From Whitmania pigra (Eukaryota; Annelida; Clitellata; Hirudinida; Haemopidae): a DNA stretch of 64,000 nucleotides. Location: NCBI GenBank assembly GCA_021613335.1, contig JAJTWR010000044.1, positions 1,986,001 through 2,050,000 on the forward strand, in the 5' to 3' direction. Below are positions 39,968 through 53,199 of the stretch, in pieces. Position 1 is the first letter of the stretch. Every line of letters starts with the position of its first letter. The position numbers and the translations under genes are program-made. The notes beneath the pieces are model-generated. The model was given only the letters and a program-made list of their open reading frames with translations, searched no databases and was not told the origin of the DNA.

Positions 39968-42900
39968 ATGCAGGAGGATCTCACAAAAGCTTGGGAAAAA
40001 CCGTTTAAATGTCCACCTCCCATTCCACCGAAACCGAAACATTACCAAGAACTGAATTGCAAGTCTCTATTCAACTTGAGCTTATTCATCGAACAAAACT
40101 CAAAGCATGAACTTCCTGAGAATAAAACGAGGTCAAAGAAGGACCCTCCTCCTGTGCCACCGAAACCGCCGAGAAAAGTCAATAGTCGCCTGTCCGCAAC
40201 TTTCTTTGAATCCTTGTCAGAGTTCAAATCAAATCTACGATCGAGATGTCATCTTGCTGGCTTGGAGAACAGCAAACGTTGTGGAATATTCATAACATCT
40301 CAGACATCAACTATCATTTCACCATTAGTCACAAGTTCAAACAACATTGATGCTTTCACCACGGAAGACAGAGACATCTTCTCCAGTGAGATTGTATTAA
40401 TATAATAATTTTTTAATGTAATATAATAATTTTTTAATGTATTTCTAAAAACTTTTGAAACACTTGTCTAATTGGCAGTTGTTCTATTTATTCCACAAAA
40501 GATTTCAGATTAATTAAGCAATTGTTTGATGCAATATAACTGTTATAGAGAAATGTTAAATGGATTAAAATGTTAATTTTATTATTTGTTCAATTATTAG
40601 CCTGGCGACATGTCTTTAAATATCACTAAAATATGGTTTTAACTATTTACTAAAGAAATAAAGTACTAATAAAAATTTAACTGGAGTGCTCTAATGCACC
40701 TTGTGGTTCAAAGGAAAATTTATTTTAGAAATAGAAATGTTAATGACGTGAGAACAAATTTGTCTCACGGACCCGCGAGAAAATATGCATCCTTCATTTC
40801 TGTATTCGTGCGATGTCTCCAAGTTTGTGAAAGCTAAGGTAATTGAGAACAACCTAGCTTACTTTCGTATGCAAACAAATGTTTGTCAGTTGTTAAGCGG
40901 CCAATCTGGTTGAATCAAAGTCAGTCCCAGATTTAAAAAAAATAATATTTTGCAATTTACTCCAGCCAAGTTTAAGTGATTTAAAAAAAAATAGAATTTA
41001 AGAAAATTTCGTCTGTTCCTAATTGTAGCTATTCCTGAGCCTTTTGTCAAGTTTAGAAAGCCGCGCCACTTTCTCACCACATAAAAAATATCCCTGATGA
41101 CGCGCGTTAATTGAGATGAGAAATTGTTGAGTGTAAAAAATATTTATATTAAATATTTCACACTAAATCGCTCAATTGTATCATTAAATAACTTTACAAA
41201 CTATATGGAGCTGAAGAATTATGCACATTAAACCGATTAACAATTGATCGCTAATATCGCACTGCAAAGAAACGTATTAAATTTCAGATTCAAGGTCTCT
41301 CTCAACTGATACTCAGTGCCAAACAGAATCTTCAGAGTCTTCAACTTTCGACACTCCACAAGTTGTAAACTTGAATGGTGACGTCGAATTTAAGAATGAG
41401 GGATTCTCTGAAGAAGTTGATAAATTTGTTGATGAGTTAAACTGCTTGGATTGGTGTAAAGAATGCATTGACAAGTCTTTTCCGATATCAAACAATATAT
41501 CCCTTTCCCATATATCTGACGCAGAACGTCTTCACACTGAATTAGAAATATCACTTAACGGTAAAGATGGAAACCATCTGATTTCGGAGCCAGCAAAAAG
41601 GACGAAACTGACTGGATCTGTCAGTTTCACATCGTTTGACAACGTCAGAAACTCCTCGGCTAAAGAGGTAAACCTGAAGAAACAAATTTTCAAACAACTC
41701 TTCGAAAGGAGCGAACGCAAGATCAACCGCCAGGATAGCGTAGACAATCTCTGCCTTGGAGAAGGCGATTTTTCTGATGAGGAGAGCTGCATTGAACCGG
41801 AAAGCAACATCTCTAATCTGAGTTTCCTGCCAAGTGTTTGTTAAGATGTGTTATGATCGTTACAAAATGAAATTATTTACATAGTCGCCACTGTCATTGG
41901 TATTATATAGTTTATAAATGATGTATTAATCTCAGCACCAGGAAAATGTAACTAAGAGTGATCAAACAGACAAATTGTACAGGATAGCATGCGAATTACT
42001 GAGCACGGAGGAGTCCTATGTAAAGAGACTCTATCTCATTGATCAGGTTTCTTTCCTCATTTGTATATATGTATCGAATATTTAATTAGAATAGATCTTT
42101 AAAGAGATGAGTATAAGCTTATGGCTTTGTTTGATATAACAATATTTACTACCAATAATTATTGAAAGCATGAGCAACTGCTCGTCTCAGTTGGAAATGA
42201 AACAAGAACTTGAGAAAAATTGGTTTTCTTTGGACGACTTTGGTTTTCATCTTTTAAAATTTTACTTTCCCGAGGTCTTCCACTTACGGATTTTGCTGAA
42301 GAATCGAGAACACAACATGTTTCCTAAGGAGCAGATAGTTCAAATGTTTCCAAACATAAAAAGTATTTACGAATTCCATAGAGACTTCCTGCTCAAGCAC
42401 CTCAGGAAACGAATAGAAGAGTGGTACGTTGTATGCTGATGTCTCAATAGTTGAACTTAAAATGATTGCTTGTCATATGCTTTTTTTAAATAATAATTTC
42501 AGCCTCCCGAAACACGACATTGAATCTCAATAATGAACTTTAAATCGTTAAGAACAATACTTTTCAATCATAACGTGACATGTTGCCATAGCCCAACGAA
42601 AAATAAGAGCTTTGAACTAAGATTTCTTAAGTTTCATGATGTATTAAATCGTGTTATAATAATCATATCACGTTGATAATTTGTACTGGCAAAAGGGCAA
42701 GAATAGTTGTACTTTCTAGCAATAAAAAAAAAGCTAGAATGATGTATATATTTGAAATATAATATTTGCCAGGGAACAAACACCAAAGATTGGTGACATC
42801 ATGAAACGATTTGCTCCTTTCCTCAAACTCTACACCAGCTATGTCCAAAATTTCGATAACGCCATAAACGTCATAAAGTTCTGGTCTGAAAGATCAAGAG

Positions 42901-44588
42901 AATTTTATAATTTGTTGGAAAAATTACAGGTTTGAAAGGTTTGAGATGATTAAAATGACTCATTGTAAATAAGATGGAATTGCTGTTGCAGAAACTACCA
43001 GAGTGTGAACAGATGAGCCTCCAGCATCACATGCTTGAACCCATACAGAGGGTTCCCAGATACCTTGTTCTATTACGAGGTATTACGTTGTTTTGGAAAT
43101 CGAGCTTTAATTTTACCCAATTTAACTTGATGTTTTACCAGAATACGTGAAGTGTCTACCAGACGATTCAAGTGACAAGGCTGATTCATTGGGTAAAATT
43201 GAGTTTTTCAAATAAACATAAGTATAAGAATATCTATCTTTAATACAAACTTAGGTATGTCTTAAATGTGACCAGGTGATATTTTTAAATTTGAATTTTG
43301 GCTCAGATGCTCTTGACCTTGTTCAGAAGGCAGCCTCCCACTCCAATGAATCTTTGAGAGTTTGTGTGAGTTGAAATCTGTCAATAGTTGATTAAATCTA
43401 AGAAAATGTAAAGGCATGAAATAAGCCCCAGAGTGTTACTATTTTATTGTTCGTTTAGAACCTAAAGGTTTAAGAACTCTAAAATCTGTTTGATCGCATG
43501 TTTCAAAATTAAATATCTGCGAATTGAAGACAGCATCATCCTATTTTTTTGCCCCTCTCAAGCCGAATGACTTTGAAATCACTTAACTGTGGAATAAGCA
43601 CAAGAAATTAAAATATTTCATTTTCTTAATAAGTTTTGTAAATCGTTCGGTTGTAGTTGAATTGCTAATAACTTTTTTTAATAACTAATTTTTGAGTTGT
43701 TTACTCAAAAAAATATTAAGTATGCTTTTTAATGTTGTTATTTTGTCAGGATCAGCTTCAGAAAATGCTGAGCATCAACGAACGACTTGGAAACATGGTC
43801 AACGTCATTGATCCTGGTAGAAAGTTCATCAAGGAGGGGATGCTGAAGAGGATTTCTCCGAAAGATGGCTCGAAGACTGACCGATATTTGTTCCTGGTGC
43901 TTTTAATTAATTCAACTGACATCCTCACTCAATAAGACAATTCGTAGAATAAGTTAAGTTCTAATTGTTTTGAACTTGTCTCTCGTGGAGTTATGCATTT
44001 ATAATCTCAGTGCAAGAACAAAGAATGGAAATGATTAACTTTTTCAAAGAGCAGCACGTAACTGACAATGGTTACAGTGACAATATTAACATTGTTGAGA
44101 AAATTGCACTCTTACTAAATAATCAATAATGACGAATTCTCTGGCGGAACTTCCACTCCATGGTTCCAATTAATTAGTCCCCTTGAGCAGAAGAGAACAA
44201 TTTATTGCTTCAATTAAAACCTATTACTTAAAATGACTGAAAGTCAATTAATTTAATAGTTTCAAAGTGCATCCTGTTTTCATTTTCTATTTTCAATATC
44301 CCACAATTGTACCTCGTGTACTTGTGTTTTCACTTCACCAATTGCATTTTAATTGCACCTGGATCTGGAAAACAGAAAGTGGATTTAATTTAATTTTTTT
44401 ACATTTCAGTTCCACGACATGCTTCTCATTTGCCAGGGAGTTCTTAAACTGAAGCACCATTATAAGATTAAAATGAAGTTGGACACGTCAGACATTCAGG
44501 TCTGTTTTCAATTATTGGTTGAGTGGTGATGACGTTTGTGACAACATTATTTGCCTCTGACGCTATGCACACGGCGCTTTATAAATTA

Positions 44589-44619
<31 letters not shown>

Positions 44620-46460
44620 ATAACGATGACGGTAACGATATCAATAATTAATAATAATTAATAAAAATAATAAAAGTAAAAATAATAATAATAATTGTAT
44701 TAGGATCGAAACGCTATATTCATAAAATTTAATTGACTTCAGGAATCGTATTAGAAGTAATTAGCTACTTTTAAAGTAAATTTTTGTGAGATGCTGATCC
44801 AATATCCTTATGTTCTCAGCTAGTTGAAGACAGTCATAGCTTGCAGACGCCCGAGTCCTTTCATCTCATTTGCAAAGAAAAATGTTTGGAACTTTTGGCA
44901 TGGTATGTTAACAAAAACCATTACCTTATAAACATTACAAAACTTTAATTTCCAATATATTTTAAAATTGTAATAAATCTACTAAATACTTAATCATTAG
45001 CAACCAGAAGTTAAGGGAAGAATGGATAAACGTGAGTACATGTTTACTTAAAGTAAGCATTCACACAAAAAACTTAAAACTTATATGTGAATATTAGATA
45101 TATTGTAATAAATTATCTTTAGAGGCTTCTAAACTAATCGTCACATTATAAATAGCAGCGTAATAGTGGAAGTGCATCTCCACCGTAAGTTCCTTGATTT
45201 ATTTTCAGGCTCTACATAGTTGCATCACTTCATCGAAGTTCAGAAGAGCAAGTGCAGCTTCTCAGGTTATTTGTTGAATTATAACTCGATAATGTGTTTC
45301 TATCAAATCGTAATAAATCTTCTGCCAAGCAGAATATACAATAACCATAATGAACAAATAAAAATGTTAAAAGCATCAAATAAATTAGTATGACATGCGT
45401 TAAAAATTGATCGTTGCTTTTAAGTGTCCTAGTCATTCGTAAAGTTATTATTTTCTGCTGCTGATGATTAATTATTGACATCATCCAGCTTAGCACTGAC
45501 GATCTCGGAAAAAGGGCCCCACTTTGGACCAAGAATCAGGAGACGAGCATGTGCATGATTTGCACCAACAACTTCACGTTTTTCCTTAAAAAGAGACATT
45601 GCCATGCATGTGGAATAGTCAGTAATGAGATTATTACTTATTTATTGAAATTAATAAACAATTTGAAGTGTGTTACTTTATTTAAGTTGAGATTTTCTCA
45701 TTAAGTTTCTTGGATGACTTCGGTATTTCTTTCAGTTAATTATGTTGTTGAAAATTAAATTTAAATTTGAAATAGGTCGTTTGTGCAAAATGTTCGCTCA
45801 ACAAAATGCAACTGGAATTTACTGCCAACAAATCCAAGCGTGTTTGTAACAAGTGTTACGTCACACTGCAAGGATGCACGTGTCCTTATCCTTTATCTCC
45901 AGATAGACCTCGAAAATATCATCATAGTTTAAAGGTAGCTGGAAAATATAAATTAATTTTGAAATAAAGTTAATCATTTATACTGTTTTATTTTTCAGAT
46001 GAAAGCATTCGATAATCACGTTCTCTGTGGCTACCTCAAATTAAGCCAAGACAGAAAAAGTTGGCAGGATCTTTACGTCACCATCAATGATAACTTTGTT
46101 CTGTACACCTTTAAAGCTCACAAGGTACTTTCAGGATTATCATGTCTCATTAATTGATCATTCAATTATGTGCTTTAAAAAAACAATAAAATTTACTATT
46201 AACTGTCGCAAAATTCAACAATGATGTTAATTTGGGATTAGGTTTCTAAATGATGTATTAAGTATGTTTAAAATTATTTGGAATTTATTCATGTTAAATT
46301 TTAATTGATTTAGGATGTTAAGGCACATTCATCATTGCCACTGCCAGGGTTCTTAGTGGATTATCTCCCACAAGAACCGAAAGTCTTTGTCATTTTCCAT
46401 AAGGGGTGGAGTACAAAAAATTATTTTTCAACAGACAGCGAAAGTTCAACAAAGTTGTGA
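39968..46460 (+). CDS. FGD-family RhoGEF (DH-PH-FYVE-PH), Cdc42-type exchange factor
   Basis: Guanine-nucleotide exchange factor of the faciogenital dysplasia family, which activates Cdc42 and links to phosphoinositides and actin. Seventeen phase-consistent exons: 39968-40385, 41288-41835, 41936-42046, 42275-42423, 42773-42929, 42992-43079, 43142-43192, 43307-43365, 43750-43896, 44410-44499, 44820-44902, 45001-45031, 45209-45265, 45489-45617, 45776-45934, 45999-46124, 46314-46460; 849 aa. N-terminus: two proline-rich SH3-ligand motifs (CPPPIPPKPKHY, DPPPVPPKPPRK) and an acidic Ser-rich linker. DH domain about 325-530: KLYRIACELLSTEESYVKRL, QHHMLEPIQRVPRYLVLL. PH1 about 545-665. FYVE about 677-745: CMICTNNFTFFLKKRHCHAC, VVCAKCSLNKM, CNKCY. 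PH2 about 765-849, with GYLKLSQDRKSWQDLYVTI. The last exon ends soon after FSTDSESSTK, slightly short for PH2; a GT donor overlapping its stop could lead to a further exon, not found in frame. Which FGD paralogue cannot be told. Confidence 0.94.
44584..44705. repeat. ATT trinucleotide tract in an FGD intron
   Basis: A pure ATT run at 44590-44615 followed by degenerate AAT/ATA sequence within the intron between exons 44410-44499 and 44820-44902. Confidence 0.85.
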
Positions 46461-48736
46461 GGATCTTCGTTACATTTCATTGATATGTAGTTATTTTTAG
46501 TATATTTATTGATTTGATTTTTATTGCCCAGAGGTTGATACCTTGTGTCCAAGGGCGGATTTAGGGGGAGCGGTGGGCCATGGCCCTCCCCATCATTTGA
46601 AAAATATAAGAAAAAATTAACTAAATATATTATAAAATAAAAATTAATAAAAAAAATTAAATTAAAACTTAAAAAAACTTTATTTAAATCAAATTAAATT
46701 AAAATTAAAATACATGTTTTTAATTAAGTTTGTCTTAAAATTATTTACATTATTATAATTTACCACTTTCAACAAAATTTTACTAGCTGTTTCCCCTCCG
46801 TTAAATATGCTCACTGGTTAGTGTTTGCCCCCCCCCCAACAAAATGTGCTACGTCATGTACTGTGTCATGTAAACCCAGCTTGCACTGATCTAAATGCGT
46901 TTGGGGAGGACCGCTGTATAAATGGTTGAGAAGGGGTACCTTTGGCGATGTACTTAGATTAAGTAAATGAGAGTCAACTGCATCAAACCATAATTACAAC
47001 AAGTGATCCTTTGAAGATAAATGTATTTAAAATATTTGACGTATTAATGACAGATGGATAAATGTCTTGCGGATTCTCACAGAAGCTGAAGTTCCGCAAG
47101 GTTTGCAAGGATGTCTCTCACAAAAATGTCCTCACCGCTCTGCAACGCATTAATTTTTAACCAAATTTTGTGTTCTGCTTTTAATCAAGCTTAATATGAA
47201 AAGGGGCGTCATTTCAGCTTCTTCCAGATGGGGCAAACCCTCACACAACTTGAGGAGATGACCTTCTTATGCTTCTAGTCTAAATTCAGGGAGGTTAATG
47301 GCGTTCCCCACCCTTCCCCCAAATGACGTCCCTGAATATGAATCAGATATCTTAAACTGTGAGCATCTTGTTATTTCCTCAGATTGCGAGAGCTATAATA
47401 ATAATAAACCACAGCATTGTTCAATCGAAGTCTGCTTTTGTTAATAAATGCAAGTATGGGTCAAGCTTCAAGCTTTAGATAAAATATAAAATAAATATCC
47501 CTAATATTAATACTTTTTCCAAAGAATTATTTCATAGTTACCTAATTTTAACTTTTTCAAATGGAGGTGTTTGCCGAACAAACATTTAAATGAATTTTGG
47601 ATTTCAATCATATGCCAGATATGTTAATAAGAGAATCTTTTAAGGCATTGATAAATTGTCCCTTATAAAAATAACCGCTAGCAATTTACGAAAAACATCT
47701 GAATATCACATTATTGTAGAGTTTGATACTAAAAAAGTGCAAATTAATGCCACAAAAATGAGTGATGGGTTGGTTTTACTTCTTTCTCCACTATCCTGGT
47801 TGTTTGTTTTCCTTGCGATGTTTGATATATGAAGACGGCTAACATTGAAATCTTCTGCTTCAACCCGCGCAATATCGAGTCGAACAGCTAGTATTAATTA
47901 AAGCAATTAAAACATGTTGATATCGTGTTACATTTTTATTGATGGTGGTGGCCGTATTGTGGGTAACACAATTGATAGTAGGATAGTGACTAAATGTTAA
48001 ATAAACATTAATTAACAAATAAAACTTTTACGTTTTGCTATTTTTTTAATCCTACAAATAACAAAATAAATTGATTAGATGTCATTCCCCATCATACACC
48101 GGAGCTCCGTGCTCGATTTAACTTTCCCCTTATTTCATACCCGAAATGACGTCCCTGACTACAAAATTGGTGACCCAGACTTAAAACAATAGATCTCTCG
48201 ATAAACCTCATCAACCAACTTTAATCGTCATTCTCTGCCTCTACATAATAGTTGCTCATTGGGCTACAAACGCCGATTAACAGGCTGTGAAGCCAACTCG
48301 CGGGCGATTAGAACAGCTTAATGAAGCAAAACCGTGGAGCGACAAAACCAAAATTATTTCCTAGCGAAGTTGGCTTTTGCCTGCCAACAATCGGGATGCA
48401 GCTACTCCATTAGGAAATGGTAACGACATATAATTTATTATAATTAATGTTACAGAACGTGCCTATTTGGAAATATTTAAATTATTCTTAATAACATATA
48501 GTGCATTTCTCTTCCTGGGAGTTTTTTAAATGTTTATATAACTCTTGCTATTTATAAACATTAACGAACATCCAAATACGTTATTTATTTTTCATAAAAT
48601 AAAAATGTTTGCGTAAAAGCTTTTGATGTAATTTATAAGCTTTTAATATTTTATTACACAATAAAAACACTGGACTTTGTTTGTAAAGCTACTAAAACGT
48701 CTAACTTTATTATCGCCTGCTAACCGTCGGCCGAAT
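46461..48736. other. Intergenic with old DNA-transposon-like sequence
   Basis: At 46543-46600 the sequence GGGCGGATTTAGGGGGAGC followed by GGGCCATGGCCCTCCCC has the look of a terminal block from a non-autonomous DNA transposon, from memory of similar repeats. A C10 homopolymer lies near 46829. Two blocks carrying AATGACGTCCCTGA (47320-47333 and 48155-48168) are shared and may mark related repeat ends. No protein-coding exon was supported. Confidence 0.4.
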
Positions 48737-49516
48737 ATGTTTCTATTTTGTCCGGTTTGTAATAATCTGCTAGAGATCGGTGAAGATGAGGGACGATATA
48801 TATTTGTATGCGTAGTCTGTCCATATAAATGCAAAATTAGGGGCGCAGTAAGTACTTTGTTGGCAATTAATGTGTTACTTGTTTGTTCATAGTTATATTA
48901 TTATATTTGGATGCATAGCCTGAAGAAGTTGTATGTGGAAGATTTTTTTGATGAAAACTCTTATTAGAAATATACCTTACTGTGTCATTATTGAAACATT
49001 GAACTTTAAAATAGATTTAGTTTAAATTTCCTTTGTAAAAGTATGTGAAATGCTTTCAAATAGTTGACATTTTTAACTTTCACAGCCTGAAAGTTGTGTA
49101 TAAATTCTAATAATTAATAAATTAAAGAAATATAGAAAAGTTGAAGCAGCAAATTTTCTGCTTTTTGGATACAGCTTTATAAAAGAATTTTAGTGTCATT
49201 AATTTACAAGTGCATTGTTAAGATTGTATTTATTTCTTGACAGTATAGATTTCCCTTCTACACTAAGTTAAAAGAAGCAGATGAAGTACTTCATGAGGCA
49301 GATGCCTGGAAAAATGCACAGACTACTACAAGTAATGTTTTGTGTATTATTTTCATTATTAACTCTGTAATTAATGTTAACTACCTTTCAGTAAACTGCC
49401 CATCATGTGACCATCCTAAAGCATATTATCAAGAACTGCAGACGAGATCTGCTGACGAGCCTGCAACAATATTTTACAGATGCTGCGAATGTGCTCGTAC
49501 TTGGAAGTCTGATTAG
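48737..49516 (+). CDS. POLR3K: RNA polymerase III subunit RPC10 (Rpc11, TFIIS-like zinc ribbon)
   Basis: Small Pol III subunit needed for intrinsic RNA cleavage, termination and reinitiation. Three phase-consistent exons: 48737-48847, 49244-49331 and 49392-49516, giving 107 aa (human protein 108). N-terminal zinc ribbon: MFLFCPVCNNLL then CVVCPYKC. The linker contains KEADEVLHEADAWKN, matching the conserved DDVLGG..AWEN region. The C-terminal TFIIS-like ribbon reads CPSCDHPKAYYQELQTRSAD then EPATIFYRCCECARTWKSD and includes the acidic hairpin R-S-A-D-E-P in which Asp and Glu are needed for RNA cleavage in this family. All eight zinc cysteines are present. It sits between the FGD gene and the R3HCC1-like gene on the same strand. 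Confidence 0.96.
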
Positions 49517-51321
49517 TCAAAAATATTTTAAAGTTATTTACTGGCTTCTTATTGGTCATTTATTTTTGAAAAAGTTGTTTGGTTATTAGTTATGCCTTGT
49601 ATTTATAAAATACAACAATGGCAACAGTTAACAAATCTTTTTTTGTAAAGTTTATATCATATCTGAGTGATGATGGAGCTTGACATTTATTTATTGTTTT
49701 TGTTTATTTCAACCAAAACAAGGGTCACAATGGACCACTAACAAATTAGAGTAATTTAATATGTAGACAGAGTGCATAGACAAAATTTAAGTTATTAAAT
49801 TGTTAGAAACTTTCTCAAATTGGTGCTGTAAATGAAGGCTTTAAATAGACTATGAGATTTGGAGCAGAGAATTCCAGGATTTCACTATTTAGTTGATGAA
49901 ACAAAGGAGCAGTGAGTAGTGGAGCATTTTTCTTGGCGTAGAAGGAGGGTGTGCAAGATAACATGAAATCGGATAATTTGAGGATGGTGCAGTGAGCGAA
50001 GTTAGTAATATGTGTAACATTTTGTGAAAGGCATAAATCATATTTGAGGAGTCAATGTTCCAGTGGTTTGAGCGAGAGTTTATGAAGTCTGCTAAAATAA
50101 GATTTTTCATGGAAAAAGCTAAAATCACGTCCCTGCTCAAGTGCTATAGCGCTAATTAGACTACCTCATAACTATCCGGTCTAGGAGACTTCTGTGTTAT
50201 TACAGAAAATATATATTATTATAAATCATACATATTTCGTTGCATTTATTATTGTTTAACTGCATATGCATAGCCATTATAGATCCCTCAATTTGGTATT
50301 TCAAAAATTAAAAAAAAGGTCATGGTACCAATAATTTATTATTTTAAAACCCGGACAGAGAAAATTGCCAGACCCCTGGTATTGCCTTCCCTGATCCCCT
50401 CTAGGCGGCCCTTTCGTTCTGGTAGCTGAAGCTATCAGCAAGATTATGCGCTTCCTTTAAGCCCTGACTTATATTTGTATTTTTCCGTTCTGTAGAAAAT
50501 AAACTAAAACAATTAAAGTGTGACATTTTAAAATCTGGGAAAACGGAGTCAGTAGTAGATGTGATCCCGGTGATGATTGAAACGTACATATCTTCCTGAT
50601 CTTGTGCGTGGGGGTTCGGGTGGGTTATTGGGAGAATTTGTGATAGATGCAGGAGCTGTTTGGTCCACAGGAGATCTCGCGGCAGTGGTTGTGTGGTGAC
50701 TGCCTTAGACATTGTCTACAATTAATACAAATTATTTAATTAAATTACAGTTATACATACTCCAATATTAATTAGACGCTTTGGCTTCTCGATATTTTTG
50801 TCAATAAAATTTTACAATATAGTAATAAAATTAATAAAATATTTAAAAACTATGGTACGTACGTCCTGATGACATAAATGTCTGCGTACTTGTAATATTT
50901 TAAACAAGACTGCATTTTTTAAGCAAATTAAAATCTTTTGTTTACAGTAAGTGTTTCCATTTATCGTCTACTTTTTTTATTATAGACTTACGCGGTCAAA
51001 TCGTTAATCTGGCTTTCTATTTGGATAACAAATATTTGGAGGGATTAGACTTAAAGTTTTCTAGAAAATTGTTGATAGAAATATCAACTTTTCGTTATTT
51101 TGTTAAAAAGTGCAATTTCAGCATGTTGGTTAATTTGTTTTTTAAATTCTAGAGAATTATGTACATACATTTATTTATTTAAAAATTCTATTGTTTGAGT
51201 GATTAATGGTAATAATATTAAAAACAGTTTAGCTTTGCGGCTGATTGTATTGATTGATGCCAGATAATTGTTGACATCGTTGTACGTAAAATCAATAGTA
51301 TTAATATATTTTATTTTTCAG
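49517..51321. other. Region between POLR3K and the R3HCC1-like gene
   Basis: Should contain the 5' coding part of the R3HCC1-like gene, which I could not resolve. Minus-strand frames at 49889-50140 and 50401-50712 show no family I recognise. An open stretch at 50990-51150 after a TTATTATAG acceptor was considered as an upstream exon but does not look like the expected R3H sequence. Confidence 0.35.
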
Positions 51322-53030
51322 TATACTACTTTTGCCACCATTGAAGAGCCATTTTAGATATCTTACTCATCAATTGGTATCTGAGTTTCAAGATCTTGCT
51401 AGTTTTTCTGTTGGTCAGGAGGAAGAGAGAAGAACAGTGATTACAACAAAAATAATGAATCATGAAAAGTAAGTGATGTATTTTTTAATTTGAGAAGGAC
51501 TACTATATTTGCTATTAAATTTAGGAATTCAAGCACAACAACAAAAATAAGAACTAAAAGACCTGACAAAGCACTTTATGTCCCTAGGCATCTAAGGGTA
51601 AACAATTCAAATCAAGAAAATTGTGAGTATTATTGTGTGATGTTATTTAAATATTTTTAAATTTTATTTTTGCACATTTTATTAGCCAGAGTAACCTCAA
51701 ATTATTCAGACCCTTTATCACCAAACCAAAGCAAGAATGTTAAAAATGAAACTGCAGAGATAGATTCAGATTATATTGACAACAGCAGCAGCAGTCAAAT
51801 TATTAAAGATGCCTTGCAAGATACATGCATGAATTTAAATGAGGGGAATCCTATACCAAAACTATTGCAAAACTCCAGACCTGATACACCAAAGGTTATC
51901 AAGGACACATCTCATACTTCTCTAGCAGAACAATTTCCAAATGATTCCCTAATTAGTGAATATCAGTCTCCTACCACGTCTGATGATAATGGGGAAGAGG
52001 AATCATGGTTTTCCAAGTTTACTGAAGATGGAGAAGCTGTTGACCCACAAATTATGTGTGAGGTTAGTCATCTCAACATTATATAAGACCTCTATTGTAC
52101 TGATAACAATTATCTTATTCCACTTTCATCTTCAGATATCAGAGAAATTGGGTAAGGTAGCTGTGAAGAAAGCTACCATTGATTATCTTGAATTCTCCCC
52201 AAATGAGGTGGACATGAGTGATGAGGGTGAGTAAAGATGCAATGTGCTCAATTTAAGTTCCTGTTATTTATTATTACTATTCCTCTAGAATTTGGTCACC
52301 TACTTGAAATTTATGACTTTCCTAAAGAGTTTGCAACTCAGGATCTTTTAATGGCTTTCAAAGACCATCAGTAAGTCTGAGTTTTATGACTATGATTAGC
52401 TTGTAGTTATTATTTCTGTCACAATGTTAAGCAAATAATTTTTAAACACCAGGTCGAAAGGGTTTGATATTAAGTGGGTTGATGATACTCATGCTATTGC
52501 CATATTTGCTGGAACTATTGCAGGTAGTCTTTAAACGATTTTAAAACGATTAAATTGGCTTGTTTTTATCGTTCTTCTTTATTAATTCAGCCTCCAACGC
52601 ATTGCGAACATTCAACAATCCCTCTTTTAAGATTAGACCAATTTCTCAAGCTTCAAGGCAGACAAAGTTAAAAGCTAAGCGATGCACAGGTACTTGGTTA
52701 ATCATTATTATTATCTTCCATCATTTCGACTTTTTAATAAGTTATGACAAATGGATTGATTTTCCAGAATTTCTTGTGCCTCAAAAGCCTCGTCCTGAAA
52801 TGAGTGTCCACGTTGCAAGAAATCTATTAGTAGCAGCTCTTGGAATTAAACCTACAATTTCAAAAGAGCAGCGTGCTCAGGAACATTTGAAGATCACTAA
52901 AGCAAGAGGTAAAACTTGTTAGTTACATATTTCTCATGGGTCTCATGCATCATTTTTAAATTTTACAGAAAAAAAGAAGGCTGACCTGAAATGCAAGCAA
53001 GATGCATGGGAAGGAACATTCAATAATTGA
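51322..53030 (+). CDS. R3HCC1/R3HCC1L-like protein (R3H plus RRM-like), 5' partial
   Basis: Related to vertebrate R3H and coiled-coil protein 1 and R3HCC1L, probable RNA-binding proteins. Nine phase-consistent exons: 51322-51468, 51525-51622, 51686-52062, 52136-52226, 52289-52370, 52453-52523, 52591-52689, 52768-52908, 52969-53030 (stop TGA). The first exon carries the R3H core: LLLPPLKSHFRYLTHQLV then ASFSVGQEEERRTVI. The second has the family hallmark RPDKALYVPRHLR. A long polar, Ser/Asn-rich exon follows. The C-terminal part, EIYDFPKEFATQDLLMAF then KGFDIKWVDDTHAIAIF, matches the RRM-like domain of the family, followed by FKIRPISQASRQTK and a basic tail. The first exon enters in phase 2, so at least one upstream coding exon is missing. 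AATAAA lies 164 bp after the stop. Confidence 0.9.
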
Positions 53031-53193
53031 ATTGTATTGTATATATTTTGTTTGTTATAAATTTCATACTTCGTTTTTAATTGAGCTGTATTTTAAGTTA
53101 TTATTTGAGCCTGCAAATAGTTTTGTGTTCATAATAAGGTAGAATTTGTGAATGGAAAACTTAAGGTTTTGTTCTATTTTTGTTGGTTTTCAA

Positions 53194-53199
53194 AATAAA
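53194..53199 (+). promoter_or_regulatory. Polyadenylation signal AATAAA of the R3HCC1-like gene
   Basis: AATAAA in AT-rich 3' sequence 164 bp after the stop codon, followed by a TG/T-rich element. Confidence 0.6.

Noticed and set aside
47083..47160. Possible extra last exon of the FGD gene reading KLKFRKVCKDVSHKNVLT
   Set aside because: It follows an ACAG acceptor and ends TALQRINF, which looks PH-like. However, it needs phase 0 while the only donors near the end of exon 46314-46460 leave in phase 2, so it cannot be joined in frame.
50401..50712. 103-codon minus-strand ORF between POLR3K and the R3HCC1-like gene
   Set aside because: No recognisable domain and no matching exons; it lies where the 5' part of a plus-strand gene is expected.
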